23,129 bases of DNA from JAWCQZ01 sp964486625 (GCA_964486625.1 CAZANW010000031.1:1-23129); one strand, 5' to 3'; positions 1 to 8,169 are shown, counted from the first letter of the stretch. Notes: generated from the sequence alone by a model not told the origin. Program-made: numbers and translations.

Positions 1-7
1 GGTCGCG

Positions 8-940
8 TCAGCCCTGCCGTTTTTCGATAGCGGATGGACTACCCTGACCTCTTACGAATCGGGTTACGGAAGCAGTCGCGACCAGGAGGTTCCGGGGCGC
101 CCTTCCGACACGGCCCGCGCGGTCCACGGCGAGGAGCGCCCCGCAGGAACCGGTCTCCTCCGCCAGCCACCGGACCGCCGCGGCCGCGGCCCGGGGGGCC
201 CCGATGCGCGCCGCGGCTCCGACGCAGAGCCGCGCGGTCCCGGCCCGGAGAATCGCCTCTCCGACCCCGGTGGCGCTCGCCGCGGCAGCGGGGGAGGCGA
301 AGGTTCCGGCGCCGATCACCGCCGAGTCGCCGACCCGGCCGGGAATCTTGACCGCGAGCCCCCCCGTGGAGGTGGCGGCCGCCAGGGCCCCCCGGGCGTC
401 GAGGGCCACCGCCCCCACGGTCCCCCCGGGGGCCGAGGGGCCGTAGAGCTCCTCCCAGAGGCGGCGGGCGGCGGCGAGCCGCGCGCGGGGGCCGCCGCGG
501 ACCTCGGCCCGGAACCGCCTCCAGAGTTCCCTCCGGGGTCCGGGAACGGGGAATCCGGCACCGAGCCCGAAGCCCCGGGCGAGGTCCAGGGCGGGCTCAC
601 CTGCGATGAGGGCGTGGCCCGTCGCTTCCAGGAGGGTCCGGGCGAGGCGGACCGGGCTCCGGACCCATGGGACCGATGCGACCGCGCCCCACCGGCCGTC
701 GGAGGCCATCACGCTGGCGTCCATGCGCGGGACGCCGTCGAGGTCGAGGTAGGAGCCGACGCCGGCGTTGAAGCGACCCGACGCCTCCAAGGCCGCGACC
801 GCCTCCACCACCGCTTCCAGGGCCCCCCGTCCCAGGAATCGGGCCCCCCGCCGGGCGGCCGCTTCGAGCGCCCGCCGGTTTGCGGGTGTCGCGCGGGTCC
901 CCGCGCCGCCGTGAACCGCAATGATTGGCCGGGGAGTCAT
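8..940 (-). CDS. Isoaspartyl peptidase / plant-type L-asparaginase (Ntn hydrolase)
   Basis: Predicted 310-aa cytoplasmic enzyme of the type 2 (plant-type) asparaginase family, which hydrolyses isoaspartyl dipeptides and asparagine and is made as a precursor that cleaves itself. Family marks are visible in order: the N-terminal AVHGGAGT (residues 8-15), FNAG (57-60), the GGTVGAVAL segment (172-180), where Thr174 should become the new N-terminal nucleophile after autocleavage, STGG (191-194), the GRVGDS segment and GAGTFAS. The frame stays open about 410 bases further upstream, but that extension is low-complexity and has no family similarity, so I start at the ATG at 940, directly before the conserved beta-strand. 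A weak T-rich element (961-970) sits at leaderless distance. It is divergent from the HAD gene. Family assignment is firm; substrate preference between isoaspartyl peptides and asparagine cannot be told. Confidence 0.9.
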   Translation of the reverse strand: MTPRPIIAVHGGAGTRATPANRRALEAAARRGARFLGRGALEAVVEAVAALEASGRFNAGVGSYLDLDGVPRMDASVMASDGRWGAVASVPWVRSPVRLARTLLEATGHALIAGEPALDLARGFGLGAGFPVPGPRRELWRRFRAEVRGGPRARLAAARRLWEELYGPSAPGGTVGAVALDARGALAAATSTGGLAVKIPGRVGDSAVIGAGTFASPAAAASATGVGEAILRAGTARLCVGAAARIGAPRAAAAAVRWLAEETGSCGALLAVDRAGRVGRAPRNLLVATASVTRFVRGQGSPSAIEKRQG

Positions 941-1075
941 TGGGCAATCTTTTCGCCGCCCGAAAGGTAAGGGGATCCCATGGGACTCAATCCGGACGGG
1001 GGGTGGGGGAGAGGAATTGGACCGGAATGGAGATGGGGAGAGGGGCGGAGCCCTCCTCCCCCCCTCTAAGGGGTC

Positions 1076-1726
1076 ATGCTTCTGGTGTTCGACCTCGACC
1101 TCACCCTTTGCGACAACTCCAGGCGGAAGCGGAGGGCGCTGGAGCGCGGCCTCGGGCCCGGCCTCGCCTTGGCGGGGACCGACAAGCTCCGGGAGGACAT
1201 GCTGGAGGAGATTGTCCGGGACCTCCGCCTCGACCGGGAGGTGGGCCGCGAAGTGATGCGCCACTTCTTCTTCGACGAGGACCTCTTCGACCTCGACGTC
1301 CCTCTGGAAGGCGCCCCGGAGGTGCTCCGCGACCTGGCGGAGGCGGGCCACGCCCTCTACTACGTCACCGGCCGGCCCCTCCGCAGGACCGCCGAAGCCT
1401 TCCTAGCCCGTTTCGGGTTCCCCTCAGGGCCGCTCTACGCCGACTTCGTGGGGCCCGGGGAGTCGTGGAAGAAGGTCCGCCTCTTCCGGGAGATTCGGGA
1501 GCGGGAAAACGGGGCCAGGGGCATCGCGGTGGGCGACCTGGTCGGGGACGCCTTGGCCGCCAAGGAGGCGGGGTTCTTCGCGGTCGGGACCCTGCAGGCC
1601 TCCGAGCGGGTCCACCGGAGGGCCGACCTGGAGGAGGTGTGCGACGCGCTCATCGCCCACATCTGGGAGTTCCCTGTCCTGCTGGAGCAGGTCAAGCGCG
1701 CGTGGGCGGAGAGGGGCAACCTTTAA
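1076..1726 (+). CDS. HAD-superfamily hydrolase (phosphatase-like)
   Basis: A 216-aa haloacid dehalogenase-fold hydrolase, probably a small-molecule phosphatase. All four HAD motifs are present: motif I DLDLT with nucleophile Asp6 and acid Asp8, motif II Thr98 in YYVTGRP, motif III lysine (Lys132 or Lys133 in ESWKKVRLF), and motif IV GDLVGD with Asp154 and Asp158. The helical insert between motifs I and II (about residues 15-75) looks like a small C1 cap, so the substrate is likely a small metabolite. The start is the first ATG and places motif I at the N-terminus. I see no convincing TATA box before it; AAGGGG a few bases upstream might serve as a weak ribosome binding site. It lies 29 bases before grpE but that operon has its own promoter. 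The substrate is unknown. Confidence 0.85.
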   Translation: MLLVFDLDLTLCDNSRRKRRALERGLGPGLALAGTDKLREDMLEEIVRDLRLDREVGREVMRHFFFDEDLFDLDVPLEGAPEVLRDLAEAGHALYYVTGRPLRRTAEAFLARFGFPSGPLYADFVGPGESWKKVRLFREIRERENGARGIAVGDLVGDALAAKEAGFFAVGTLQASERVHRRADLEEVCDALIAHIWEFPVLLEQVKRAWAERGNL

Positions 1727-1729
1727 TAT
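1722..1729 (+). promoter_or_regulatory. TATA box of the grpE-dnaK-dnaJ operon
   Basis: TTTAATAT in otherwise GC-rich DNA. It partly overlaps the end of the HAD gene and is centred 30 bases before the grpE ATG, giving a predicted leader of only a few bases. Confidence 0.7.
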
Positions 1730-1736
1730 CGACCCA

Positions 1737-1751
1737 CTAACCAAAGGTTAG
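1737..1751 (+). promoter_or_regulatory. Palindromic operator CTAAC-N5-GTTAG before grpE
   Basis: CTAACC AAA GGTTAG is a perfect 6-base inverted repeat with a 3-base spacer, lying between the TATA box and the predicted transcription start. It matches exactly CTAAC-N5-GTTAG, the motif I recall for the heat-shock regulator HSR1 of Archaeoglobus fulgidus. A repressor bound here would block assembly or escape of the polymerase. The regulator gene is not in this window. Confidence 0.65.
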
Positions 1752-1755
1752 CGAC

Positions 1756-2286
1756 ATGGAGCGCCCCGCCGGCCCGACACCCGTGCACCCGCCCGCGGAG
1801 GAGGCGCCCCCGCCCGACCTCCGGGCCGAGGCCGAACGGGCGAAGGAGGAGTTGGCCCGCCTCAGGGAAGAGAACCTTTACCTCCGGGCCGAGTTGGAGA
1901 ATGCCGGGAAAAGGCATGCGCGCGACAAGGAGGAGTTCCGGAGAAGCGCCGCCGAGGGGCTCATCCGGGCGCTCCTGGAGGTCCGGGAGAACCTGGAGCG
2001 GGCCGCCGGGAGCCTCCAAGAGGGCGCGGCCGCCGACGGGGTCCGCATGATTCTCTCCCAGTTGGACGGGGTCCTGGCGGAGCAGGGCTTGGAGGCCATC
2101 CCCGCCGTGGGCCAGACCTTCGACCCCTTCTTCCACGAGGCTGTGGAGCGGGTCCCCTCGCCTGAGCCCGAGGGGCGCATCGTCGCAGAGGTCCGGAAGG
2201 GCTACCGGCTCCACAAGAAGATGCTGCGGCCGGCGCTGGTGAAGGTCTCCAGGGGCCCGGACGCGGCCGGAGGGGGCCGTGCCTGA
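1756..2286 (+). CDS. grpE: GrpE nucleotide exchange factor
   Basis: A 176-aa GrpE homologue, the cochaperone that releases ADP from DnaK so that substrate can leave. Residues about 20-65 form a charged, heptad-like coiled coil (the long dimer helix). Residues about 115-165 hold the conserved beta-domain, including QTFDPFFHEAVERV followed by GRIVAEVRKGY and the LRPALVKVS end. The start is the first ATG, a few bases downstream of an HSR1-like palindrome and 26 bases after the end of a TATA box. The stop overlaps the dnaK start by 8 bases, indicating translational coupling. Gene order grpE-dnaK-dnaJ is that of the bacterial type system, known to be patchily present in archaea. Base composition matches the neighbours, so any transfer is old. 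Confidence 0.95.
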   Translation: MERPAGPTPVHPPAEEAPPPDLRAEAERAKEELARLREENLYLRAELENAGKRHARDKEEFRRSAAEGLIRALLEVRENLERAAGSLQEGAAADGVRMILSQLDGVLAEQGLEAIPAVGQTFDPFFHEAVERVPSPEPEGRIVAEVRKGYRLHKKMLRPALVKVSRGPDAAGGGRA

Positions 2287-4159
2287 GAAGATTCTCGGCA
2301 TCGACCTCGGCACGACCAACAGCGCCGCCGCGGTCATGCTCGGCGGCAAGCCTGCCATCATCCCGAGCGCCGAAGGGGCGACGGTGGCGGGGAAGATGTT
2401 CCCGTCGGTGGTGGCTTTCACGAAGGAGGGGGACCTCCTCGTGGGCGACCCCGCCCGCCGCCAGGCGGTCACCAACCCCGACCGGACGATTCTCGCCATC
2501 AAGCGGAAGATGGGGACCGACTTCAAGGTGAACATCGACGGCCAGGAGCACACCCCCCAGCAGATTTCCGCGTTCATCCTCCAGAAAATCAAGCGGGACG
2601 CCGAGGCCTTCCTCGCGGAGCCGGTGAAGAAGGCGGTCATCACGGTCCCCGCCTACTTCAACGACAACCAGCGGCAGGCCACCAAGGACGCCGGGACCAT
2701 CGCGGGCCTGGAGGTGGTGAGAATCATCAACGAGCCGACCGCCGCGGCGCTCGCCTACGGCCTCGAGAAGAGCGGCGAGAAGCGCATCGCGGTCCTCGAC
2801 CTCGGGGGCGGGACCTTCGACGTGACCCTCATGGAGATGGGGGACGGGGTCTACGAGGTGGCGGCCACCAGCGGCGACACCCAGCTGGGGGGGACCGACA
2901 TGGACAACCGGCTCGTCGAGTGGGTGGTCTCCGAGTTCCAGAGGAAGGAGAAACTCGACCTGCGGAAGGACCACGCCGCCCTGCAGCGGGTCCGGGACGC
3001 CGCCGAGAAGGCGAAGATTGAACTCACCAACGTCCCGGAGACGACGCTCAACCTGCCCTTCATCAGCGCCGACGCCGCGGGACCGAAGCACCTGGAGCTG
3101 AAACTGACCCGCGCGAAACTGGAGGAGCTCATCCGGCCCATCTTGGACAAGCTCGAATCCCCCATCCAGAAAGCCCTCGCGGACGCGAAGTGGGCTCCCA
3201 AGGAGGTGGACAGAGTCATCCTCGTCGGGGGCCCCACCCGAATGCCCTCGGTCCGGGAGGTCTTCCAGCGGGCCCTCGGGAAGACACCCGAGCGGGGGGT
3301 GGACCCCATGGAGTGCGTGGCCCTCGGGGCCGCCATCCAGGGCGGGGTCCTCGCCGGAGAGGTCAAGGACATCGTCCTCCTCGATGTCACTCCATTGAGC
3401 CTCGGGGTCGAAACGCTGGGCGGGGTCTTCAACCGCCTCATCGAGCGGAACACCACCATCCCGACGAAGAAGAGCCAGGTCTACACCACCGCCGCCGACA
3501 TGCAGACCCAGGTGGAGGTCCACATCCTGCAGGGGGAGAGGCCCATGGCCTCCGGCAACGTCTCCCTCGGGCGCTTCTTCCTCCGGGACATCCCGCCCGC
3601 GCCCCGCGGCGTGCCCCAGATCGAGGTCACCTTCGACATCAACGCCGACGGGCTCCTCGTGGTGACCGCCAGGGACCTCGCCACCGGGAAGGAGGAGCGG
3701 CTCGCGATTCACGCGCCCCACCGGATGTCGAAGGAGGAGATTGAAAAGGCGATGAAGGCCGCCGAGGAGTTCGCCGCCGAGGACTCGAAGAAGAGGGAGT
3801 TCGCCGAGGCGCGGAACACCGCGGACTCCTTGGCTTACTCGGTGGAGAAGGCGCTCGGCGACCTCGGGGAGAAGGTGGAGAAGGGGAAGGCGGACGAGGT
3901 CCGCAAGAAACTGGAGGCGCTGCGGGAGGCCTCGAAGGGCGAGGACATCGCCGCCCTGAGGAGGGCGACCGACGAACTCCAGAAACTCTCCGGGGAACTG
4001 TTCGCCAAGGTCTACCAGGAGAGCGCGGCCAAGCGCGGCGGGGAGCCGAAGAAGAAGGAGAAGAAGGGCAAGAAGGACGAGGGGGTCGTGGACGTTCCCT
4101 ACGAGGTGAAGGAGGACGAGGAGAAGGACGAGGGGGACGAGGAAGGGGAAGGGAAGTAG
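2279..4159 (+). CDS. dnaK: Hsp70 chaperone DnaK
   Basis: A 626-aa cytoplasmic Hsp70 ATPase that folds and protects proteins together with the flanking GrpE and DnaJ. The start is GTG, reading directly into ILGIDLGTTNSAA (phosphate 1 motif); the ORF cannot reasonably be extended because it overlaps grpE. Visible family marks are the AYFNDNQRQATKDAG segment, INEPTAAALAYGL, DLGGGTFDVTL (phosphate 2), VGGPTRMP (adenosine motif), the LLDVTPLSLGVE interdomain linker and the substrate-binding domain start with NTTIPTKKSQ. The C-terminus is a strongly charged Lys/Glu/Asp-rich tail after a VVDVPYEV motif, resembling the EEVD-like tails of other DnaK proteins. Length is normal. Isoleucine codons follow the GATC-avoiding pattern described in the findings. 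Confidence 0.98.
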   Translation: MPEKILGIDLGTTNSAAAVMLGGKPAIIPSAEGATVAGKMFPSVVAFTKEGDLLVGDPARRQAVTNPDRTILAIKRKMGTDFKVNIDGQEHTPQQISAFILQKIKRDAEAFLAEPVKKAVITVPAYFNDNQRQATKDAGTIAGLEVVRIINEPTAAALAYGLEKSGEKRIAVLDLGGGTFDVTLMEMGDGVYEVAATSGDTQLGGTDMDNRLVEWVVSEFQRKEKLDLRKDHAALQRVRDAAEKAKIELTNVPETTLNLPFISADAAGPKHLELKLTRAKLEELIRPILDKLESPIQKALADAKWAPKEVDRVILVGGPTRMPSVREVFQRALGKTPERGVDPMECVALGAAIQGGVLAGEVKDIVLLDVTPLSLGVETLGGVFNRLIERNTTIPTKKSQVYTTAADMQTQVEVHILQGERPMASGNVSLGRFFLRDIPPAPRGVPQIEVTFDINADGLLVVTARDLATGKEERLAIHAPHRMSKEEIEKAMKAAEEFAAEDSKKREFAEARNTADSLAYSVEKALGDLGEKVEKGKADEVRKKLEALREASKGEDIAALRRATDELQKLSGELFAKVYQESAAKRGGEPKKKEKKGKKDEGVVDVPYEVKEDEEKDEGDEEGEGK

Positions 4160-4224
4160 CCCGGGGGGAGCCGGGCATGGGGACCCAGATGCCATCGTTC
4201 GAGAAGCGGGGGGACGGCTGACCC

Positions 4225-5334
4225 ATGCCCTCCAACGGCCGCGACTACTACGACATCCTCGGCGTCCCCCGGAACGCCACCCCCGAGCAAATCAAGCAGG
4301 CCTTCCGGGAACTGGCGAAGAGGCACCACCCCGACGTGGCGGAGGACAAGAAGGCGGCCGAGGAGCGGTTCAAGGAGATTTCCGAGGCCTACGAGGTCCT
4401 CGGGGACGAGCAGAAGCGGGCGACCTACGACTCGATGGGGCGCGCCGGCGTGGACTTCGGCGCCGGGGGGTTCACCTGGGACCGCTTCACCCGGTGGCGG
4501 GACATCGAGGACCTCTTCTCTCGCGACTTTTTCGAGTCCTTTTTCCGCGGCGGCGGGCTCGGGGACCTGCTGCGCGGCGTCGCCGGGGCCCCGGGCCGCG
4601 GGCCCTCCGGGCCGGAGCCGGGGGCCGACCTGGAGACCCTCTTGGAGGTGACGCTCGAAGAGGCGGCGCGGGGGGCCGAGCGCGAGCTGAACCTGGAGTT
4701 GGCCGAACCGTGCGGCCGCTGCTCGGCCTCCGGGAGGGAGCCCGGGACCCCGGTGGAGAGGTGCCGGACCTGCGGGGGCCAGGGCCAGGTCCGCTCCGAG
4801 CGGCGGACGCCGTTTGGCTACTTCGCGACCGTCACGACCTGCTCCAAGTGCGGGGGCTCGGGGGGCTCCTCGACCCCATGCCGGGAGTGCCGGGGGCGGG
4901 GGCGGGTCCGCGCGCGCCGGACCGTGAGCCTCCAGGTCCCCGCGGGGGTCGAGGAGGGGATGCGCCTCCGCCTCTCGGGGCGCGGGGAGCCGGGGAACCC
5001 CCCCGGAGACCTCTACGCGCGCATCCGGGTCCTGCCCCACCCGCTCTTCCAGCGGGAGGGGGCGGACCTCACGTGCGAGGTCCAAGTCCCGTTTCCGACG
5101 GCGGCCCTGGGAGGTTCGGCGGAGGTCCAGACCCTGGACGGGAGGGAGAAATTACGGATTCCGGCGGGAACCCAGGGAGGAACAGTCCTGACCCTCCGCG
5201 GCAAGGGGCTGCCGAGGTTCGGCCGTTCGGGGCGCGGCGACCTCCATGTGGAGGTGAAGATTTCTGTCCCCCGGGACCTTACGCGGCAGCAGAGAAAATT
5301 GCTGGAGGAGTTGGAACGCTCCTCGAAAGAGTGA
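4225..5334 (+). CDS. dnaJ: DnaJ (type I Hsp40) cochaperone
   Basis: A 369-aa type I J-protein that delivers substrates to DnaK and stimulates its ATPase. The J domain (residues 6-70) carries HPD at 35-37. A Gly/Phe-rich region follows (about 75-130), then a zinc domain with four CxxCxxxG repeats (Cys163/166, 180/183, 206/209, 219/222), then the two beta-rich C-terminal substrate-binding domains with the PAGVEEGMRLRLSGRGEPG and LRGKGLPRFG segments. It starts 65 bases after dnaK with a G-rich stretch before the ATG, and appears to be the last gene of the heat-shock operon. The stop is separated by one base from the stop of the opposing flavin-binding gene. Confidence 0.97.
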   Translation: MPSNGRDYYDILGVPRNATPEQIKQAFRELAKRHHPDVAEDKKAAEERFKEISEAYEVLGDEQKRATYDSMGRAGVDFGAGGFTWDRFTRWRDIEDLFSRDFFESFFRGGGLGDLLRGVAGAPGRGPSGPEPGADLETLLEVTLEEAARGAERELNLELAEPCGRCSASGREPGTPVERCRTCGGQGQVRSERRTPFGYFATVTTCSKCGGSGGSSTPCRECRGRGRVRARRTVSLQVPAGVEEGMRLRLSGRGEPGNPPGDLYARIRVLPHPLFQREGADLTCEVQVPFPTAALGGSAEVQTLDGREKLRIPAGTQGGTVLTLRGKGLPRFGRSGRGDLHVEVKISVPRDLTRQQRKLLEELERSSKE

Positions 5335-5335
5335 T

Positions 5336-5761
5336 TCAGTTCTGGAGTTTCAGTTCCCGCGCCGGGAACCAGCCCCGCCGGAAGTCGGTGACCCGGACGA
5401 CGGCGGTGCGGAACCGGAGCACGGAGAGGCCCCGGAAGTTCGCGGCCATGGGCACCTTGGCCACCACCTTGGCCATCCCCCGCTTCGCCTCCGGGCCCTC
5501 GAGAATCTCGGCCCGCCCCTCCATCTGGAGGAATCGGTCGGGAATCCTCCGGTCGATGGCCACGGCCACCTGGGGGTTCGCCCGGATGTCCGCCAGAGCG
5601 CGCCCCCGGTTCTCCAGGAGGAGATAGAGGTCGAACCCCTCCTCGGCGAAGAAGGCCGACGTGGCCCAGGGTCCTCCGTTTCCCGCGGTGGCGAAGGTCC
5701 CGGAGGCGTTCTCCCCGAGAATCTCCTGGGCCACCCTGGCCACCCGTTCCGCCTCGTCCAT
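5336..5761 (-). CDS. Pyridoxamine 5'-phosphate oxidase-like FMN split-barrel protein
   Basis: A 141-aa protein of the split-barrel flavin-binding fold. The pattern GTFATAGNGGPWATSAFFAEEGFDLYLLL (written here only to show the fold) is not repeated; in short, residues 20-50 give the two first strands with a PWATS turn, residues 51-60 a LLENRGRALADI phosphate-contact region, and AVAIDRR the next strand, as in general-stress and F420/FMN-dependent oxidoreductases of this superfamily. Its cofactor (FMN, haem or F420) and substrate cannot be told. The start ATG lies 27 bases from a T7 run (5785-5791 on the other strand), a plausible weak TATA element. It is downstream of adk but separated from it by a 134-base gap containing a long inverted repeat. 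Confidence 0.75.
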   Translation of the reverse strand: MDEAERVARVAQEILGENASGTFATAGNGGPWATSAFFAEEGFDLYLLLENRGRALADIRANPQVAVAIDRRIPDRFLQMEGRAEILEGPEAKRGMAKVVAKVPMAANFRGLSVLRFRTAVVRVTDFRRGWFPARELKLQN

Positions 5762-5784
5762 GGAAATCCCCCTCCGGTCCCCTC

Positions 5785-5791
5785 AAAAAAA
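5785..5791 (-). promoter_or_regulatory. T-rich promoter element before the split-barrel gene
   Basis: On the minus strand a run of seven T is centred 27 bases before the ATG at 5761. It may serve as TATA element, as a U-rich terminator for the upstream adk transcript, or both. Confidence 0.35.
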
Positions 5792-5835
5792 CCTTCCGCG
5801 CTGGTTGCAGTTCGGCTCGGAAACCGTTTCATTTC

Positions 5836-5890
5836 GCCGGGAGTTTCGTTGCCGGCGGCACTGCGTGATGCGGGCGCCTGAACTCCCGGC
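5836..5890 (-). repeat. Long inverted repeat just after adk
   Basis: GCCGGGAGTT (5836-5845) and AACTCCCGGC (5881-5890) are perfectly complementary over 10 bases and enclose 35 bases that can pair further. The right arm can alternatively extend as CCGGCAAC to pair with GTTGCCGG inside the loop, so two folds compete. It begins five bases beyond the adk stop codon in the adk transcript and is a candidate 3'-end structure. Confidence 0.5.
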
Positions 5891-5895
5891 AACCG

Positions 5896-6516
5896 CTACT
5901 CCCCGACGGTCCGGAGAATCCGCCGGAAGATGGCGTCGGGGGCCCCCTCGCCCTCCACGGAGGAGAGGCGGTGGCTCCTCCGGAACCGCTCCGCCACCGG
6001 GGCGGTCTCGGCCGCGTAGACCTCCTGGCGCTTCCGGACCACCTCGGGCCTGTCGTCGTCGCGCTGGACCAGGGGCGTGGAGCAGCGGTCGCACACCCCC
6101 GCCCTCTTCGGGGGCTCGTTCACCACGTGGTAGAGGGCGTTGCACTTCGGGCACACCCTCCGGCCCCCGAGGCGGCCCACCAGGACCTCCGGGGAGACCT
6201 CGATTTGGACCGCCACCGCGTCGGGGGCGGTCTCGTCCAGGGCCGCCGCCTGCGCCACGGTCCGGGGGAAGCCGTCGAGGATGAAGCCCTCCAGCCCCTC
6301 CAGCTGCTCCTTGACCAGGGGGACGAGGACCTCGTCCGGGACCAGTTTGCCCTGGCTCATGAACTCCTTCGCCTTCCGGCCGAGCGGGGTCCCCTGGCGG
6401 ACCGCCTCCCGGAGGAGGTCCCCGGTCGCGATTGCCTTGACGCCGAAGTGGGCCGCGAGCCGCCGGGCCTGGGTCCCCTTCCCGCAGCCCGGGGGGCCCA
6501 GCAGGACGATTTTCAT
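5896..6516 (-). CDS. adk: Adenylate kinase (zinc-containing LID)
   Basis: A 206-aa adenylate kinase interconverting ATP plus AMP and two ADP in the cytoplasm. The P-loop GPPGCGKGT is at residues 7-15, the AMP-binding TGDLLRE at 31-37, and DGFPRT at 81-86. The LID domain carries CPKC (122-125) and CDRC (142-145), the four-cysteine zinc site of one subclass. This is the bacterial-type enzyme, not the archaeal trimeric AdkA. It sits after secY on the same strand, the classical secY-adk order of ribosomal spc-type operons, with 40 bases between them that hold a CTTTTTC element at promoter distance (6541-6548), so it may be expressed both with secY and separately. Confidence 0.96.
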   Translation of the reverse strand: MKIVLLGPPGCGKGTQARRLAAHFGVKAIATGDLLREAVRQGTPLGRKAKEFMSQGKLVPDEVLVPLVKEQLEGLEGFILDGFPRTVAQAAALDETAPDAVAVQIEVSPEVLVGRLGGRRVCPKCNALYHVVNEPPKRAGVCDRCSTPLVQRDDDRPEVVRKRQEVYAAETAPVAERFRRSHRLSSVEGEGAPDAIFRRILRTVGE

Positions 6517-6556
6517 CCCTTCTCCCGCCTCCCGCGGGGAAGAAAAAGGCTCGGTC

Positions 6557-8116
6557 CTATCCTTCGCCGATGGCCCGGCGGATGATGGGGTGCATCTCCA
6601 TGACCTGCTCCCGGGCGACCGCCTGGTAGAGGTTGTAGGTGATGCTGACGCCCAGCAGCAGCCCCGTGGGGGAGACCCGGCCGATGGTCCCGAGCATGGA
6701 GCCGAAGAGGACCAGGAGCCCGATGGCGAGCCCCCCGATGATGGTGACCTTGGGGATGTAGCGCTCCATGACCCTCTCCATGCTGTCCCGGGTCCTCCGG
6801 AACCCGGGAATCTGCATCCCCGAGGACTCGATTTGCTTCGCCACGTCGGCGGCCCCCATGGAGGCGGTGTTCACCCAGAACCAAGAGAAGAGGACCGCGC
6901 CGCCGAGCATGATGAGGGTGTAGACCGCCAGGTGGAGGAGAACCTGCCAGTCGGCGGCCGGGGGCAGGCCGTTGGCCACCCGCAGCTGGCTCAGGCCCTG
7001 GACCGCCAGCCCCGGCCACCAGTCCTCCGGGCCGTTGATGGTGCTCAGGTAGAAGAGGGGCCCCGAGATGGGCTGGGGGTTGGCCGGATTCACCGCGGTG
7101 TCGTAGGTCCCCAGGCCCGGGAAGCGGCCCGCGAGGAAGATGCCGAAGACCGAGATGTTCGCCTGGAGGGTCCCGATGAGGATGATGGGGATGTTCGACA
7201 CGTAGAGCAGCTTCACCGGGAACCGCCCCCGCGCCCCCCGCACCTTGGCGTGGGCCAGCGGGATTTCGAGGCGGACCGACTCGAAGTAGACCACGATGAG
7301 GAAAATGGCCACGGTGGCCACGAGGGCCAGGAGCTCGCCCCCGTTCCGCCCCAGGAGGAAGAAGGGGTCCTCCCGGACCGCGGCGGCCGCCGTGGGGTCG
7401 GTGGCCATGAAGAACCAGCGGGGCGCGAGGCCCACCGGCAACTGGAGGGTCGCGGGCCCGATGGAGATGGGCTGGAGGGTGTTCCACCAATTGAAGAGGC
7501 CGTTGAAGAGCTGGAGGCCGACCCCGGCCAGGATGAACATCGAGACGCCCGACCCGATGCCCCACTTGGAGACGATCTCGTCCATGAAGAGGATCAGGAC
7601 CGCCCCGAGGCAGATTTGGAGGAAGATGAGGAGGCTCAGAAAGCCCGGGCTCACCCCGAGGCGGGTGGCGAGGACCTCGTCGGGCCGGAGGAAGCCGCCG
7701 GCAATCTGGGGAAAGGTCTCGAGGGGGATGAGGACGAAGACGAAGAGCTTCTGGAGGCCCTGGAAGATGGCCTTGTCCCGCTTGTCGGTCATGTCGAGCT
7801 TGATGATTTGGGCGCCGACCATCAGCTGGAGCAGGATGCCCGCGGTGACGATGGGGGAGATGCCCAGCGTCAGGAGCGAGCCCTGGTCCCCCGCGAAGAA
7901 GGCGCGGAACTGGTAGAAGAGGTCCACCGAGTTGGGCGAGAGGCCGAAGACCGGGATGTTGGTCATGAAGAAGTAGAGGAAGAGCATGGCCAGGGTCCAC
8001 CCCATCTTCCGGCGGAAGTGGACGTGCCCCTCCGCCTTCTCCACCGCGGGGAGCTTCTTCAGGAACTCCCGGAGCCGGTCCTTGAACTCGGGCGGGCCTT
8101 CCTCGTCGTCGGCCAT
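6557..8116 (-). CDS. secY: Preprotein translocase channel subunit SecY
   Basis: A 519-aa polytopic membrane protein, the protein-conducting channel (Sec61 alpha equivalent). Ten hydrophobic segments are readable, and SKWGIGSGVSMFI is a SecY signature. The plug-like region after the first segment and the cytoplasmic loop with SSGMQIPGFRRTRD are present, as expected for ribosome contact. Two external loops are longer than in short archaeal SecY proteins: one around the TDPTAAAAVREDPFFLL stretch and one around NGPEDWW. The start ATG at 8116 lies about 23 bases from TTTAAAT, so the mRNA is probably leaderless. Unlike in typical archaeal clusters no ribosomal protein uL15 gene precedes it; instead two small unknown genes do. 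Confidence 0.96.
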   Translation of the reverse strand: MADDEEGPPEFKDRLREFLKKLPAVEKAEGHVHFRRKMGWTLAMLFLYFFMTNIPVFGLSPNSVDLFYQFRAFFAGDQGSLLTLGISPIVTAGILLQLMVGAQIIKLDMTDKRDKAIFQGLQKLFVFVLIPLETFPQIAGGFLRPDEVLATRLGVSPGFLSLLIFLQICLGAVLILFMDEIVSKWGIGSGVSMFILAGVGLQLFNGLFNWWNTLQPISIGPATLQLPVGLAPRWFFMATDPTAAAAVREDPFFLLGRNGGELLALVATVAIFLIVVYFESVRLEIPLAHAKVRGARGRFPVKLLYVSNIPIILIGTLQANISVFGIFLAGRFPGLGTYDTAVNPANPQPISGPLFYLSTINGPEDWWPGLAVQGLSQLRVANGLPPAADWQVLLHLAVYTLIMLGGAVLFSWFWVNTASMGAADVAKQIESSGMQIPGFRRTRDSMERVMERYIPKVTIIGGLAIGLLVLFGSMLGTIGRVSPTGLLLGVSITYNLYQAVAREQVMEMHPIIRRAIGEG

Positions 8117-8135
8117 GGGACTACGGAGGGGGCGG

Positions 8136-8142
8136 ATTTAAA
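8136..8142 (-). promoter_or_regulatory. TATA box of secY
   Basis: TTTAAAT on the minus strand, centred 23 bases before the secY ATG; leaderless geometry. Confidence 0.7.
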
Positions 8143-8169
8143 GCCCCTTTGTTGCTTCGTCGGCAACGG

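Noticed and set aside
1961..4195. Open frame of 744 codons on the minus strand opposite dnaK
   Set aside because: It is antisense to dnaK and grpE, is composed of Leu/Gly/Pro/His-rich text typical of high-GC shadow frames, and shows no family motif.
4177..4221. 14-codon frame between dnaK and dnaJ
   Set aside because: Too short, no recognisable peptide, no evidence of a separate role.
5836..5890. tRNA gene suggested by GCCGGGA/TCCCGGC acceptor-like arms
   Set aside because: Only about 55 bases, no T-arm GTTC-A consensus and no anticodon arm of the right size.
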